Assembly: GCA_900155695.1 (NCBI GenBank)
Contig: FUHL01000001.1
Coordinates: forward strand, 744,001 to 808,000
Origin: Serratia symbiotica
GTDB taxonomy: Bacteria > Pseudomonadota > Gammaproteobacteria > Enterobacterales > Enterobacteriaceae
Direction: 5' to 3'
Length of the DNA stretch: 64,000 bases
Shown here: positions 44,948 through 57,638 of the stretch, piece by piece
How positions within the stretch are numbered: the stretch's first letter is position 1
Layout: every line of letters starts with the position of its first letter
Notes under the pieces: model-generated
Databases searched by the model: none
The model's input: the letters and a program-made list of their open reading frames with translations, nothing else
What the model was told of the DNA's origin: nothing
Position numbers and translations under genes: made by a program

Positions 44948-46558
44948 ATGGATTCGCAACGCAATCTTCTCATAATCGCTCTGCTTTTTCTGTCTTTCAT
45001 TATTTGGCAGACTTGGCAATCAGATATCGCAATGCAACCAGATGCTCAAAAAACGCAACAGATTACTAACGTAATGAACGAGGATGCTACTAAAAAAGAT
45101 ATCAAAGGTAAACTGATAAAGATCAAAACTGACGTGTTATTACTGACTATTAACACTCGTGGTGGAGATATCGAACGGGCTCAATTATTAGCTTATCCCG
45201 AAACGTTAGGTTCACCTCTACCATTCCAATTATTAGAAACTACTCCATCATTTCTTTATCAGGCTCAAAGCGGGTTGACTGGAAAAAATGGCCCGGATAA
45301 TCCAGAAAATGGTGAACGTCCGTTATTTCAGTCTATAAAGGACAGCTATGTTCTTCCGGAAGGACAGCATGAGCTGCGTATTCCACTGAATTTCACTAGC
45401 AACGATGGGGTTATCTATACCAAGACGTTCGTGCTAAAGCGTAATCAGTACACAGTTGACGTTAATTACTATATTGATAACCGAAGCACTGCTCCGATAG
45501 AGCTTACCTTGTTTGGTCAACTAAAGCAAACGATTGAGCTACCTAAAAGACGAGATACTGGAAGTAATAACTTGGCGCTTCATGCCTTTCGTGGTGCAGC
45601 CTACTCGTCTAAAGAAGAAAAATACCAGAAATACGAATTCGATAAAGATGAAAAACTAAATATTACTACGCAAGGTGGCTGGATTGCTATGTTACAACAG
45701 TACTTTGCGACCGCGTGGGTGCCAGCTACAGATGGTATCAATACATTCTATACCGATAATTCTAGTAATAATCTATCAACTATCGGATTTAAATCAACTC
45801 AAGTCGTCGTACAACCTAGTACACAGAAACAGTTAAATGCAACTCTCTGGCTTGGGCCAGAGCTACAAGAACAAATGGCTAAATTAGCGCCACATTTAGA
45901 CTTGAGTGTAGACTATGGTTGGTTATGGTTTATTTCTCAGCCCCTATTTAAATTATTGAAATTTATTCATGGCTTTATTAATAATTGGGCATTTTCCATT
46001 ATTATCATTACCTTCATAGTACGCGGAATTATGTATCCATTAACAAAAGCACAATATACTTCAATGGCAAAAATGCGTATTCTACAACCAAAGATACAAG
46101 CCATCAGTGATCGTATTGGTAATGATAAACAGCGCATGAGTCAAGAAATAATGGCGCTCTACAAATTAGAGAAAGTAAATCCACTAGGTGGATGTCTCCC
46201 ATTAATTATTCAAATGCCAATATTTTTGGCTTTATACTATATGCTGATAGCTTCAGTAGAACTACGCCATTCGCCATTTGCATTATGGATACATGATTTG
46301 TCTTCTCAAGATCCTTACTATATTTTACCAATAGTAATGGGCATGACGATGTTCTTTATTCAGAAGCTATCACCAACTACAATAACTGATCCCATACAGC
46401 AGAAAATAATGACATTCATGCCGGTGTTCTTTACTTTATTCTTCCTGTGGTTCCCATCTGGCCTAGTTCTATATTATATCGTCAGTAATCTAGTAACAAT
46501 TATACAACAACAGTTAATTTATCGTGACCTTGAAAAACGTGGCCTACATAACCGATAA
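44948..46558 (+). CDS. yidC: Membrane protein insertase YidC
   Basis: YidC inserts and folds inner-membrane proteins alone or with SecYEG. It is 536 residues against 548. Seen: N-terminal anchor [20 protein letters not shown], the large periplasmic beta domain, then the Oxa1 core with [20 protein letters not shown] (the groove Arg is present), [20 protein letters not shown] and [14 protein letters not shown]. The basic C-terminal tail is short. Intact. Confidence 0.98.
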   Translation: MDSQRNLLIIALLFLSFIIWQTWQSDIAMQPDAQKTQQITNVMNEDATKKDIKGKLIKIKTDVLLLTINTRGGDIERAQLLAYPETLGSPLPFQLLETTPSFLYQAQSGLTGKNGPDNPENGERPLFQSIKDSYVLPEGQHELRIPLNFTSNDGVIYTKTFVLKRNQYTVDVNYYIDNRSTAPIELTLFGQLKQTIELPKRRDTGSNNLALHAFRGAAYSSKEEKYQKYEFDKDEKLNITTQGGWIAMLQQYFATAWVPATDGINTFYTDNSSNNLSTIGFKSTQVVVQPSTQKQLNATLWLGPELQEQMAKLAPHLDLSVDYGWLWFISQPLFKLLKFIHGFINNWAFSIIIITFIVRGIMYPLTKAQYTSMAKMRILQPKIQAISDRIGNDKQRMSQEIMALYKLEKVNPLGGCLPLIIQMPIFLALYYMLIASVELRHSPFALWIHDLSSQDPYYILPIVMGMTMFFIQKLSPTTITDPIQQKIMTFMPVFFTLFFLWFPSGLVLYYIVSNLVTIIQQQLIYRDLEKRGLHNR

Positions 46559-46757
46559 AAGAGTAAGTATAAGCAATGTGTATAAAGATATAGCGTTCTA
46601 AACATTAGAGGTTGTATACTGAATGTCAAGATAAAATTACTTATCTAATAATATTAAAGTGTCAAAGTTTGTATCGTTATTTAACGTAAGCACCATTATC
46701 ACAGGCAATGAGATAAAAAAAGTAGTGAATACCACTGTTCTTGCAAGGAAAACAGGT

Positions 46758-48122
46758 ATGAGTACTACCGACACTATCGTCGCACAAGCAACTCCACCAG
46801 GAAGAGGTGGAATTGGTATTTTGCGCATTTCAGGAAGTAAAGCAGCGGAAGTTTCCTTAGCACTACTCGGAAAAGTGCCAAAACCACGCTATGCAGAATA
46901 TCTTCCTTATCTTGATATTACTGGAATAACTCTCGATCAAGGTATCGCACTATGGTTTCCTGCTCCAAATTCATTCACAGGAGAAGACGTCCTTGAGTTA
47001 CACGGTCACGGAGGGCCGGTAATCCTCGATCTACTATTAAAACGTATCCTTATGATATCTGGACTGCGTATAGCGCGGCCAGGTGAATTCTCTGAACGTG
47101 CATTTTTTAACGAAAAACTTGATCTAGCGCAGGCGGAAGCGATTGCTGATCTAATCGACGCTAGTTCTGAAAAAGCGGCACGATCAGCCATGATCTCATT
47201 ACAAGGAATATTTTCCACTCGCATTAATCAACTAGTAGAAGCACTCATTCATCTCAGAACTTATGTGGAAGCAACGATAGATTTTATAGACGAAGGCATA
47301 ACGTTGCTATCTGACGAGAAAGTTGAGGAGCAACTTAACAGTATCATATCAACTCTTAATTGTGTACGTGATGAAGCATCCCAAGGGATACGTTTGCGGG
47401 AAGGGATAAAGGTCGTGATTGCTGGTCAACCAAATGCCGGTAAATCTAGCTTACTAAATGTATTGGTCGGACATGAAGCGGCCATCGTTACTGATATTAT
47501 TGGCACCACGCGCGATGCACTACATGAACATATTCATATTGACGGCATGCCTATGCATCTTATAGATACTGCCGGATTACGAAAGACTAGCGATAAAGTA
47601 GAGTGCATAGGTATTGAACATGCATGGAATGAGATTAAAAATTCTGATAGAGTAATTTTTATGGTCGATGGAGCGACGACTAGTGCTTTTGACCAAACAG
47701 ATCTCTTGAAAGAATTTATAACTCATTTGCCAAAATGTATACCGATTACTATTATCCGCAATAAGACTGACATTACAGGAGAGAAGCTTGGCATAACAGA
47801 AGTAAATGGCTATTCAATTATTTGCCTCTCAGCGCTTACTGGTGAGGGAGTTGATTTGTTACGATATCATCTAAAACAAAGTATGATTATTACCGATAAT
47901 ATAGAAGGAAGTTTCCTTGCTCGTCGCCGTCACTTACAGGCATTAGAAACCGCTGCTCAACATCTAGCACAAGGAAAAGCACAGTTCTCACATAATTATT
48001 CGATTGAATTATTGGCTGAAGAATTGCGTTTAGCACAGTTAGTATTAAGTGAAATTACGGGTAAATTTTTATCAGATGATCTATTAGGACGTATTTTCTC
48101 CAGTTTCTGTATTGGTAAATAA
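46758..48122 (+). CDS. mnmE: tRNA modification GTPase MnmE
   Basis: MnmE with MnmG adds carboxymethylaminomethyl groups to U34 of tRNAs such as tRNA-Lys(UUU), the tRNA encoded in this window. The ATG at 46758 gives 454 residues, the E. coli length, beginning [23 protein letters not shown] lies upstream. The frame is open 33 codons further 5' without a homologous match. Seen: the folate-binding N-domain, G1 [23 protein letters not shown]3 DTAGLR, G4 NKTD, and the C-terminal CIGK with the conserved cysteine. Confidence 0.98.
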   Translation: MSTTDTIVAQATPPGRGGIGILRISGSKAAEVSLALLGKVPKPRYAEYLPYLDITGITLDQGIALWFPAPNSFTGEDVLELHGHGGPVILDLLLKRILMISGLRIARPGEFSERAFFNEKLDLAQAEAIADLIDASSEKAARSAMISLQGIFSTRINQLVEALIHLRTYVEATIDFIDEGITLLSDEKVEEQLNSIISTLNCVRDEASQGIRLREGIKVVIAGQPNAGKSSLLNVLVGHEAAIVTDIIGTTRDALHEHIHIDGMPMHLIDTAGLRKTSDKVECIGIEHAWNEIKNSDRVIFMVDGATTSAFDQTDLLKEFITHLPKCIPITIIRNKTDITGEKLGITEVNGYSIICLSALTGEGVDLLRYHLKQSMIITDNIEGSFLARRRHLQALETAAQHLAQGKAQFSHNYSIELLAEELRLAQLVLSEITGKFLSDDLLGRIFSSFCIGK

Positions 48123-49418
48123 AAACCTTTTTGTAGTGTGATAGTTATTGTATAAAGGCTTAAAATATAAAAATTTAATTACTAAAAAATTATATATCTT
48201 AAAAATATTATTACTATTTTCATTGCTAAATTTAATTGATAAAATAAATATGTACTCCAAGAATATTTAGAATAATCCTAAAATCAATTATTGCGATTAT
48301 CTGAATTGATTATAAAATATTCTGGCAATTAAAATAATGATTACTTTATTTTATCTGAAATGTAGATATAAATTATTAGTAATTTTAATAAAATATCATC
48401 TAAATAAAATTTATATTACTATAATTTAATGTAATAAACTTTGATAAGTTTAAAATACAAAAATGCTATAGCATAGATATCTCTTATTAAATACTTAAAA
48501 TTATGCTTATTTTATTAAAAATTCTATAAATATCTTGAAAGAAATTTTTTATTTTTTATTAATATATTATTTAAAATACTTTTTGTAAAGTCAATATATT
48601 ACATAATTGTAATAAATCAAACCATATCATGAATAATATAAAGTGAATAAAACTCATGCAGAGTATATCTATAATATGTTGATTTTATAAAAGCCTAGGC
48701 TTAGTGCTTCTATAATGAATAAAAAGGTAATGTTAGTAGTATTTAATATTACAAATACATTTAAGTACATTTTATATGGAGAATCAAATAAGATATGATA
48801 TCTTATTCATATAATATATTCATTCATGGAAAATTTTATCATAAAAATTTATCCCAATAATAGATATATAATTTTTTGGATGGTTTTTTCTAAAAATCTA
48901 ATAATTTTATAACAAAAGATAAAGCAAATATGAATTTGTAAGAAAGATAATAAAATAACACAGAATGTAGTTTAATAAACTAGTGTCTAGTCTTTATCTA
49001 GACTTTCATATTTAAAATTAATTAATAATATACAATTGATACAATAAATTTTTAATACCGCAATTTATGAATTGCAATCACTTTACATAAATAATTATCC
49101 TACAATAATATTTCCGTGCAGTATTGCTAAGCTTAATTTCCTACATACAACTTTGTATATATTTTATTGAAATATATACAAGTATAATATTTTATAGCAA
49201 ATAACCATATTCTAATATATCTTAACTAAGATATAACATGTCGCATTGATGTTACTAGTCTATATATTAATAATGTTTATAGTTAAAGGACTTATATAAT
49301 CAAGAAATGTATTCAAAATAGTATAGGAAAAGATTCTATTCGTACACTACGATAGTAAATTTTAAGCAAAATGTATGCTTTATGTCATTACAGAAGCAAC
49401 AAAAAAGGAATAGCATAA
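48123..49418. other. 1.3-kb spacer between mnmE and hrpA
   Basis: No gene or recognisable fossil. One of the most AT-rich stretches in the window. Confidence 0.75.
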
Positions 49419-52400
49419 ATGAAAGATCAGTTCAACATCTTATCTCATCAACTAGATGAACTGATGCTGCGTGATAAACAACTTCTCTTGCACCGTTTGC
49501 ATATCGCAAAAAAAATTGAAAATTGTAATGCGCAATTAGTAATTCTAACTCAGTTAGCAAGTGATATTAAGGTAGCAAGAAAAAAGTTACAGGAACGTAT
49601 TGCAGCTTGTCCAGAAATTACTTATCCAGATAACATACCTATTAAGCAAAAAAAACAAGATATTCTAGATGCTCTTAACAAAAACCAGGTAGTAATCATT
49701 GCCGGCGAAACCGGATCGGGTAAAACCACTCAATTGCCTAAGATCTGCTTGGAGATAGGAAGGGGGATTAAGGGTATGATTGGTCATACGCAACCAAGGC
49801 GTCTCGCAGCACGCTCAGTTGCTCAACGTATTGCTGACGAATTAAAAATACCACTCGGTAGTAGCATAGGATATAAAGTACGTTTTACAGACAAAGTGAG
49901 CGATTATACTCTCGTTAAGCTAATGACCGATGGCATCTTATTAGCAGAGATTCAACAAGACCGATTGTTAATGCAATACGATACACTAATTATTGATGAA
50001 GCACATGAACGCAGCTTAAATATTGATTTTATCCTCGGATATTTACATGAATTGCTACCTAAACGTCTAGATTTAAAAGTGATTATTACCTCCGCTACCC
50101 TTGATCCACAAAAATTTTCATGTTACTTCAATGCCGCGCCTATTATTGAAGTTTTGGGTCGTACCTATCCTGTCTTAGTCCGTTATCGACCTATAGTGAC
50201 TAATGAAAACAACACTGAGTGTGATCAGTTACAATCCATCGTAAATGCGATTAATGAATTAAAACATGAAGAACCAGGTGATATCTTAATTTTTATGAGT
50301 GGGGAACGAGAAATTAAAGACACTGCTAATGCACTGCATCGATTAAATTTACCGCATACAGAAATAGTTCCGTTATATGCACGATTGTCTAATAGTGAAC
50401 AAAATCAGGTATTTCAATCACATCATAGTCATCGGATTATATTAGCCACTAATGTGGCAGAAACCTCAATAACCGTGCCTGGTATTAAATATGTTATTGA
50501 TACAGGAATAGTGCGTATCAGCCGTTATAATTCACGGAATAAGGTACAACGCTTACCGCTTGAACCAATATCACAAGCTTCTGCAAATCAACGTAAAGGA
50601 CGCTGCGGTCGCCTTTCAGAAGGCATATGTATCCGTCTATATTCTGAGCAAGAATTCCTATCTAGAGCAATATTTACTGATCCAGAAATACTTCGTACTA
50701 ATCTTGCATCAGTTATCTTGAAAATGACATCGTTAGGACTAGGCAATATCGCGTCTTTTCCTTTTTTAGACACACCAAATAAACGTAATATTCAAGATGG
50801 GATCCAGTTGCTAGAAGAATTAGGCGCCATCAATAAAACTATTAACAATACCCACTATACATTAACACCACAGGGTAGTCAATTAGCGAAGTTTCCAATA
50901 GATCCAAGACTAGCACGCATGGTACTTGAGGCCACAAAAAATGGTAGTCTGAATGAAATAATGATTATTACTGCGGCCTTATCAATTCACGATCCTCGTG
51001 AAAGACCGATCAATAAGCAGCAAGAATCAAATGAAAAACACTGCCGTTTTGTAAACAAGGATTCAGATTTTCTAACATTTATAAACCTGTGGTCTTACCT
51101 ACAAAAACAGCAACAAATATATTCCTGTAGCAAATTTCGCAGAATGTGTAAGAAAGATTTTATTAATTATCGACGAGTCTTGGAATGGCAAGATGTATAT
51201 ACACAACTACAAAAAGTAGTGCAAAATCTACATTTGCCGATTAATCGCTTACCATCTAACTATCGTAGTATACATAGTGCAATTCTAGTAGGTTTTTTAT
51301 CACATATTGGCCAAAAAGATGCTGAAAATAAAGTGTTTATTGGCACTCACAATACTAGATTTTCAGTATTTCCCAGTTCTTGCTTATTCAAGAAATCGCC
51401 AAAGTGGATTATAGTTGCTGAACTGATAGAAACCAATCGATTATGGGGAAGAATTTGCGCACGTATAGAACCGGAGTGGATTGAATTACTAGCTCCGCAT
51501 ATTGTGAAGCATAGCTATAGTAATCCACATTGGTCACAAACACAAGGTAAGGTAGTAGGTAGTGAAAAGCTTATGATATTTAACCTGACGCTTATCGCAT
51601 CGCGTCCAATTAATTATAGCCGAATTGATCCACCACTATGCAGAGAACTATTTATTCGCCATGCGTTAATTGATGGCAATTGGAAAACACAGCACTTGTT
51701 TTTTCACGATAACCATAAACTACGTTATGAAGTAGAAGAATTAGAACATAAATTACGCCGAAGAGATATTTTAGTAGACAGTGAAACACTTTTTAGATTC
51801 TATGAAAAATGTATCCCGCATCATGTAGTCTCTGGGATGCATTTCGATCAATGGTGGGAATGTGCCCGTAAGCAACAACCAAATCTACTCAATATTAAAA
51901 AAGAGATGCTCATCAAGGATAGTGTGAAAGAAATTAGCCATCTAGATTATCCAGATTTCTGGTATCAAGGTAACTTAAAACTTCGACTAACTTACCAATT
52001 TGAACCTGGTGCTAATAGTGATGGTGTAACAGTGCATATTCCACTTTCTATTATTCATCAAGTCAAAGAGCAAGACTTTACATGGAACATTCCAGTCATG
52101 CGTCATGAATTGGTCATTGCATTGATTAAATCATTGCCAAAATCGTTACGACGTAACTTTATACCACTCTTGAACTACGCCGAAGCCTTTCTTAGCAGGG
52201 TCACGGCATTATCAGTACCATTACTAGATTCATTAGAATATGAATTACATAGGATGAGTGGTGTACTTGTATCACGCAATGATTGGCAATGGAAAAAAGT
52301 GCCTCCTTACTTGAAAATGACTTTCAAAGTCGTAGATGAAAAAAAGCAGGCCCTATGTGAGGGTAAAGATTTAACAGCAATTAAGTTGCTACTGCAAGGA

Positions 52401-53327
52401 AAGGTGCAGGCAATACCTTCTGAAGATATAGATAAAGATATTACACAACGTAATTTACATATTTGGAACTTTGGTACATTGCCTGCCTATTATGAGCAAC
52501 AACGTAGTGGGTATTCAATTAAAGTATATCCAGCATTAGTAGATGAGAAAGATAGTATCAGTATTCGACTATTTAACAGTGAAAAAGAGCAACATCGTGC
52601 AATGTGGCAAGGTACTCGACGTCTATTACTATTAACCATCCCACCGCCAATTAAATATTTATATGAAAAAGTATCTAAGAACGCTAAGTTAAGATCATAT
52701 TTTCACCCTTATGCTAGTGTAATAGATCTAATCGAAGATTGTATTTCCTGTAGTATAGACAAGCTTATTTTGAAGAATGGCGGACCAGTATGGGAGGAAG
52801 AACAGTTTGCTTGCTTGCATACAAAAGTACGTGCAGAATTGAATGAAACTGTTCTAGAGACAGTCAATCAGACTGAACAAATCCTTGAATCAGCACACAA
52901 AATTCATCAAAATCTAAAAGGTAGGATAGATATATCAATGGCTTTAGCTTTATCAGATATTAAAAATCAGATGAATAGATTAGTTTATCGCGGATCTATC
53001 ACTGTACATAGCTGGAAGCAGTTACCATATACTTTACGCTATCTCCAAGCTATTGAATATCGCATGGAGCAATTAGCTATTAATTCAAATCAGGATCGTA
53101 TCCATATGTTAAAAGTATGGCAAGTGCAACGGATTTTGCAAGAGTGGACGAAGAGATTACCACGAGTAGACCAACAAGATGATGAAGTAAAAGCATTACG
53201 CTGGATGATTGAAGAGCTTCGTGTCAGCCTATTTGCTCAACATTTATGCATTTCTTCTCCGATATCTGAGAAGCTAATTTTTCAAACTATCGATCAATTC
53301 TCACAAAAGTTAGGTAATCTTCTTTAG
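49419..53327 (+). CDS. hrpA: DEAH-box RNA helicase HrpA
   Basis: HrpA is an ATP-dependent RNA helicase reported to act on stalled ribosomes and fimbrial mRNA in E. coli. The product is 1302 residues against 1300, so nothing is trimmed. Seen: Walker A GETGSGKT at 96-103, DEAHER, SAT, the arginine-finger region NQRKGRCGRLSEG, the HA2/OB-fold part, and the long C-terminal DUF3418 domain (LDYPDFWYQGNLKLRL, FEPGANSDGVTVHIPL, MIEELRVSLFAQHL). Retention of the largest gene here in full, while related hrpB has decayed, points to an essential ribosome or RNA role. It stands alone, flanked by spacers of over 1 kb. Confidence 0.97.
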   Translation: MKDQFNILSHQLDELMLRDKQLLLHRLHIAKKIENCNAQLVILTQLASDIKVARKKLQERIAACPEITYPDNIPIKQKKQDILDALNKNQVVIIAGETGSGKTTQLPKICLEIGRGIKGMIGHTQPRRLAARSVAQRIADELKIPLGSSIGYKVRFTDKVSDYTLVKLMTDGILLAEIQQDRLLMQYDTLIIDEAHERSLNIDFILGYLHELLPKRLDLKVIITSATLDPQKFSCYFNAAPIIEVLGRTYPVLVRYRPIVTNENNTECDQLQSIVNAINELKHEEPGDILIFMSGEREIKDTANALHRLNLPHTEIVPLYARLSNSEQNQVFQSHHSHRIILATNVAETSITVPGIKYVIDTGIVRISRYNSRNKVQRLPLEPISQASANQRKGRCGRLSEGICIRLYSEQEFLSRAIFTDPEILRTNLASVILKMTSLGLGNIASFPFLDTPNKRNIQDGIQLLEELGAINKTINNTHYTLTPQGSQLAKFPIDPRLARMVLEATKNGSLNEIMIITAALSIHDPRERPINKQQESNEKHCRFVNKDSDFLTFINLWSYLQKQQQIYSCSKFRRMCKKDFINYRRVLEWQDVYTQLQKVVQNLHLPINRLPSNYRSIHSAILVGFLSHIGQKDAENKVFIGTHNTRFSVFPSSCLFKKSPKWIIVAELIETNRLWGRICARIEPEWIELLAPHIVKHSYSNPHWSQTQGKVVGSEKLMIFNLTLIASRPINYSRIDPPLCRELFIRHALIDGNWKTQHLFFHDNHKLRYEVEELEHKLRRRDILVDSETLFRFYEKCIPHHVVSGMHFDQWWECARKQQPNLLNIKKEMLIKDSVKEISHLDYPDFWYQGNLKLRLTYQFEPGANSDGVTVHIPLSIIHQVKEQDFTWNIPVMRHELVIALIKSLPKSLRRNFIPLLNYAEAFLSRVTALSVPLLDSLEYELHRMSGVLVSRNDWQWKKVPPYLKMTFKVVDEKKQALCEGKDLTAIKLLLQGKVQAIPSEDIDKDITQRNLHIWNFGTLPAYYEQQRSGYSIKVYPALVDEKDSISIRLFNSEKEQHRAMWQGTRRLLLLTIPPPIKYLYEKVSKNAKLRSYFHPYASVIDLIEDCISCSIDKLILKNGGPVWEEEQFACLHTKVRAELNETVLETVNQTEQILESAHKIHQNLKGRIDISMALALSDIKNQMNRLVYRGSITVHSWKQLPYTLRYLQAIEYRMEQLAINSNQDRIHMLKVWQVQRILQEWTKRLPRVDQQDDEVKALRWMIEELRVSLFAQHLCISSPISEKLIFQTIDQFSQKLGNLL

Positions 53328-54409
53328 GCATAAAATAATTTATTCCATTTATCGTAATAAAAAGTTTTTTAATAAAAAAATCAATATATCTTCTTACGAA
53401 GATCTTGATTATATACTTTATTTTAAAGATCCATAGTAATTAATTTATATGGATATATTTTTTTATAAAAAACAGGTTGTTCTTCATTATGTATATTAAT
53501 ACATACTATTATTTTTGATTTATCTATATCATAGATATCAGGAAACGTATAATTATTATACTTAAATCGCAATCATGAAATTACTAACATTAAAGATAAA
53601 TAAACAAGTAATGATAAAGGCATTAAAACATATTAATATCTTTCAGTAAAAAATATTACATATTTCAATAAAGCAACATAGAGTACTTTCGTAAAATAAA
53701 TCAATTAGTTATCTAAACATATAGATAACTAATACATAAATTTATAGATTATAAACAAGCGAAATATTATAAAGTTTGTTATGCCATTCAGAAAAATCAT
53801 TTGCAACATCCCATGTAATTGCACACTTCTCAAGTGGAAGATCACATCTCTAAGCCTTCACACTATATTTTTATTATCTATTAAATGATAAATAATAACT
53901 TAAATATGGGTGAGCTATTAATCACCTTAGCGCATAATTTCATTTCAAATAATGGTATATGTAAGTACTTTTATGACGATATTTTGAATAGTTTATCAGA
54001 TTACGTTTTACAAGAATTAATCTTATAAACTGCATAGTTTACAGAAGAAAATTTTTTATAAGTATACGCTCAAGTTAATGTTACTTGATTGCTATTTAGT
54101 ACAAATAGGATAACATTTTACTTTAACTTAAAAAGTTTTGCAGTCGGATGTATATATACTATGCTTTTAGTTGCAGTTATTTACACATTACGATCTTTTT
54201 AACATCTTTTATACTTAAATTATTTAAAACATAAATAATTTAATTGTCGAAATTTCTATAGCCGCATATCAAGACATTGATAATTCATAAATGGATTAAA
54301 CGTAAAAATAAAATACAGGTTAACTGTAAATTAAAATATTATAAGAGTATATATCTAAATAAGCAATTATCTTATAATATAGATTAAAATCGCATGATTT
54401 ATAAAAATA
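53328..54409. other. 1.08-kb spacer between convergent hrpA and coaE
   Basis: No gene. Past coaE, a minus-strand frame near 54200-54350 has LQLTCIL and, further on, YVLNNLSIKD, faintly recalling ZapD QLTVNL and LLKELDRQ, the gene that follows coaE in E. coli; too weak to annotate alone. Confidence 0.6.
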
Positions 54410-55054
54410 TTAATCATACAGGTTCACTTTTTTTGGAGTGGATATAGCTAATTCAAGGTAACGATTATGCAAGGACTCTACTAATAACTTCATCTCTAAA
54501 GAAAAACCATTATTGAAAATAATAGCATCATTGTCAATGATGTCATCTGCAATAGCTAATCTATCTTTGCGCGTAACTTGAGCAGAAAGGATATCCTGTA
54601 CCTGCTGACGGGTAATATTATCGCGCGAAGCAGTTCTAATTATTTGAGTTTCTATATCAGTATCAATTACTAGTACTCTATCGGCTAGGCGCTGTAAGTT
54701 ATATTCTACTAATAATGGTACAACCAATAAAACATAAGGACTATTAGTTTGTACTAACTGATGTTTAATTTCCTTAAGAATAGATGGATAGAGTAATTGA
54801 TTAATCCAGATTCTATCATTAGGTTGGCTAAAGATTTTATTACGTAGATACGCACGGTTAAGTCTTCCGCTTTCTAGTAATATTTTACTACCAAAATATT
54901 GCACAATTTTCATTAGCAATAACGGATTAAATTCTAAAATGTCTCTAGCAATTACATCAGCATCAATAATTGATATATCATAACTCGAAAAAAAGTGTGT
55001 TACGGTAGATTTTCCGCTTCCAATACCTCCTGTTAATGCAACAATATAGGGCAT
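54410..55054 (-). CDS. coaE: Dephospho-CoA kinase
   Basis: CoaE phosphorylates dephospho-CoA, the final step to coenzyme A. It is 214 residues against 206 in E. coli. Seen: P-loop LTGGIGSGKST (8-17), IDADVIARDIL, VVPLLVEYNLQ, RVLVIDTDIETQI and RKDRLAIADDIIDND. The C-terminus (STPKKVNLYD) is a few residues longer than usual. In E. coli coaE lies near secA; here it is 47 kb away, indicating a rearrangement. Confidence 0.97.
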   Translation of the reverse strand: MPYIVALTGGIGSGKSTVTHFFSSYDISIIDADVIARDILEFNPLLLMKIVQYFGSKILLESGRLNRAYLRNKIFSQPNDRIWINQLLYPSILKEIKHQLVQTNSPYVLLVVPLLVEYNLQRLADRVLVIDTDIETQIIRTASRDNITRQQVQDILSAQVTRKDRLAIADDIIDNDAIIFNNGFSLEMKLLVESLHNRYLELAISTPKKVNLYD

Positions 55055-55134
55055 AGTTTAATGATAAACATTCATAAAATATAAAATAAATATAACATGA
55101 TTATACCGAATTATCAGTCAATAAGTATAGTTTA

Positions 55135-55166
55135 CTTTACAGATTAAGAATAAGGCATCTGTAAAG
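55135..55166. repeat. Perfect 10-bp inverted repeat upstream of coaE
   Basis: CTTTACAGAT (55135-55144) and ATCTGTAAAG (55157-55166) flank a 12-base loop, 80 bases upstream of the coaE start. It could be a 5' leader structure or operator-like site. Confidence 0.5.
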
Positions 55167-55482
55167 CAATAAAAATAAATTGTGACTATAAAGATATATT
55201 TTACAAACATTGCTGTTATTTAACTTCTACATCTAATAGATAAATAAAATAATCGAATTATATTTTATACAGTAAGGGCATACACTTAATTCTCTTTTAT
55301 TATTTCACAGGAATTTTTACTATTGCAAGCTAGTATGAATTGTATAATATAATTTAATATACCAAAAAAAATCATATCAAGACGTCATGAATATAGTATA
55401 TATCAGTGTACAGTATCAACTATATATTCTACCTATGTTAGGTAATCACAAAATGTGCTAGTTTTAAATCAATATTCATATG

Positions 55483-55531
55483 AATACATAACAATTGATA
55501 GTAGAGTATCTATTCTCAATTGTTATGTATT
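55483..55531. repeat. Perfect 16-bp inverted repeat with 17-base loop
   Basis: AATACATAACAATTGA (55483-55498) is the exact reverse complement of 55516-55531; the loop itself contains GATA/TATC. No T run. Function unknown. Confidence 0.65.
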
Positions 55532-55955
55532 ATTGTCTATTATAAAATAATTTAATATATATCATGTCTATCCTATAAATAGACATTAAAGATTATTACT
55601 AATATTATCGTTTTTCGATTTTCAATTTTATTTTATATTAAATAGTACTGTAAATAATATTTACAGTATTCTGCTAGACACCCCCATTACTATTTTAGTA
55701 TTGTACTCTTGAATGCTTGACTATTAAATAAAGACGAAAAGATTTATTAATCTATCTTGTCTTGAATTCTATTTGCTATTGATCATAAAGCATTATCTAG
55801 ACTTTAATTCTATATATTGATATTGTTCTTTTAAAATAGAATAAATTTTACTAAAAGGACTTTTCTGTTCTTGGTCTATTATACAATTAGCCATTTCATT
55901 ATCAGGTTTACCTAGGTAAGATAGCAATAAACACCATACCCGAAACATTCTAATG

Positions 55956-57638
55956 CTACTTAAGTGAAGTTTTCACGCCGCTTTTTGACCAAGTATTACG
56001 CAGCGTAACTGTGCGGTTAAATACTAAGTGATCTACTGAAGAATAAAGGGAATCCGAACAAAAGTAACCTTCACGCTCAAATTGATATGCTTGCTCTGGT
56101 TTTGCCTCCACTAAGCTCGGCTCGACAAAACCATGCTTAATCACCAGAGATGATGAATTCATTGTGGTAATAAAATCCCTTTCTGCGGTTGGGTTAGGCA
56201 CATTGAATAAATGATCATATAAGCGAATTTCTGCTGGCAATGCGTGAGCAGCAGAAACCCAGTGAATGACACCTGGCACCTTTCGACCATCGAGTGGATT
56301 TCTGCTTAGCGTGGCTGCCTCGTAGCTACAAAAAATAATGATAATTCTCCCTAAGCTATCTTTTTTAATTCTTGTGGCTTTTATTACATAGGCATGACGT
56401 AAGCGCACTTCTTTACCTAAAACTAAACGTTTATATTGTTTTTTTGCTTTTTCTCTAAAATCAGCGCGATCTATATAAATATCACGGCTAAACAGTACCT
56501 TGCGATTACCCATCTCTGGTTTATTCGGATGGTTAGGAAGCGTAAGAAGCATTTCTTCCCCAATATCAATATTCTCAATAATAACTCTGACGGGTTCTAT
56601 AACTGCCATAGCGTGTGGCGCATTTTTGCTGAGATCTTCACGAATACAGGATTCCAATGCCGTCATTTCGATATAATTTTCCTGCTTAGTTACACCAATT
56701 CGCTTACAGAACTCACGGATTGAATCCGCAGTATAGCCACGGCGACGTAAACCAGATAACGTTGGCATCCGTGGATCATCCCAGCCTTCTACATACTTTT
56801 CTTTTACCAGTTGATTGAGTTTTCGTTTCGACATAACGGTGTATTCAAGATTGAGTCGAGAGAACTCATATTGACGCGGATGACAAGCGATGGTGATGTT
56901 ATCCAATACCCAGTCATAAAGTCGTCGATTATCTTGAAATTCTAATGTACAGAACGAATGAGTAATGCCTTCTAGTGCATCGGAAATACAATGCGTAAAA
57001 TCATACATTGGATAGATACACCATTTATGGCCAGTTCTATAATGTTGAGCAAATTTAATGCGGTATAGCACAGGATCACGCATAACCATAAAAGGTGAAG
57101 CCATGTTAATTTTGGCACGCAAGCAAGCATTCCCTTCATTGAAATGACCATTTCGCATGTTCTCGAATAGTAATAGATTCTCTTGTACACTACGATTACG
57201 ATATGGGCTATCTTTACCTGGTAACATTAGACTACCTCGGTATTCACGGATTTGCTCAGATGACAGTTCATCAACATACGCTAAACCTTTACTAATCAAT
57301 TCAACTGCATACTGGTACAGTTTATTAAAATAATCGGAAGCATAACAAATCTTTCCATTCCATCCAACTCTCAACCACTCTACATCTCGCTTAATTGACT
57401 CCACGAACTCAATGTTTTCTTGTAGTGGATTAGTATCATCAAAACGTAAGTTACATTGCCCCTGGTAATCCTTAGCAATTCCAAAATTTAGGCATATAGC
57501 TTTAGCATGACCAATATGCAGATAGCCATTAGGCTCTGGTGGAAAACGAGTATGTACTAACGTGTGCTGATCTAATCGCAAATCTTTTTCGACGATCTGA
57601 CGGATAAAATTGGTTGGGCGAAATTCATCCTCAGTCAT
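55956..57638 (-). CDS. glnS: Glutaminyl-tRNA synthetase
   Basis: GlnRS charges tRNA-Gln. It is 560 residues against 554. Seen: class I HIGH motif at 41-44 in [34 protein letters not shown], the KMSKS equivalent [11 protein letters not shown], and the C-terminal anticodon-binding beta barrels. Its presence with no gatCAB visible matches the direct glutaminylation pathway of gammaproteobacteria. Intact. Confidence 0.98.
   Translation of the reverse strand: MTEDEFRPTNFIRQIVEKDLRLDQHTLVHTRFPPEPNGYLHIGHAKAICLNFGIAKDYQGQCNLRFDDTNPLQENIEFVESIKRDVEWLRVGWNGKICYASDYFNKLYQYAVELISKGLAYVDELSSEQIREYRGSLMLPGKDSPYRNRSVQENLLLFENMRNGHFNEGNACLRAKINMASPFMVMRDPVLYRIKFAQHYRTGHKWCIYPMYDFTHCISDALEGITHSFCTLEFQDNRRLYDWVLDNITIACHPRQYEFSRLNLEYTVMSKRKLNQLVKEKYVEGWDDPRMPTLSGLRRRGYTADSIREFCKRIGVTKQENYIEMTALESCIREDLSKNAPHAMAVIEPVRVIIENIDIGEEMLLTLPNHPNKPEMGNRKVLFSRDIYIDRADFREKAKKQYKRLVLGKEVRLRHAYVIKATRIKKDSLGRIIIIFCSYEAATLSRNPLDGRKVPGVIHWVSAAHALPAEIRLYDHLFNVPNPTAERDFITTMNSSSLVIKHGFVEPSLVEAKPEQAYQFEREGYFCSDSLYSSVDHLVFNRTVTLRNTWSKSGVKTSLK

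Larger units (their letters stand above)
55055..55955. other. 900-bp spacer between coaE and glnS
   Basis: No gene recognised. It contains two perfect inverted repeats, 55135-55166 and 55483-55531. Confidence 0.7.

Noticed and set aside
54200-54350. zapD remnant after coaE
   Set aside because: LQLTCIL and YVLNNLSIKD are suggestive and in the expected place, but similarity is too low to annotate without an alignment score.
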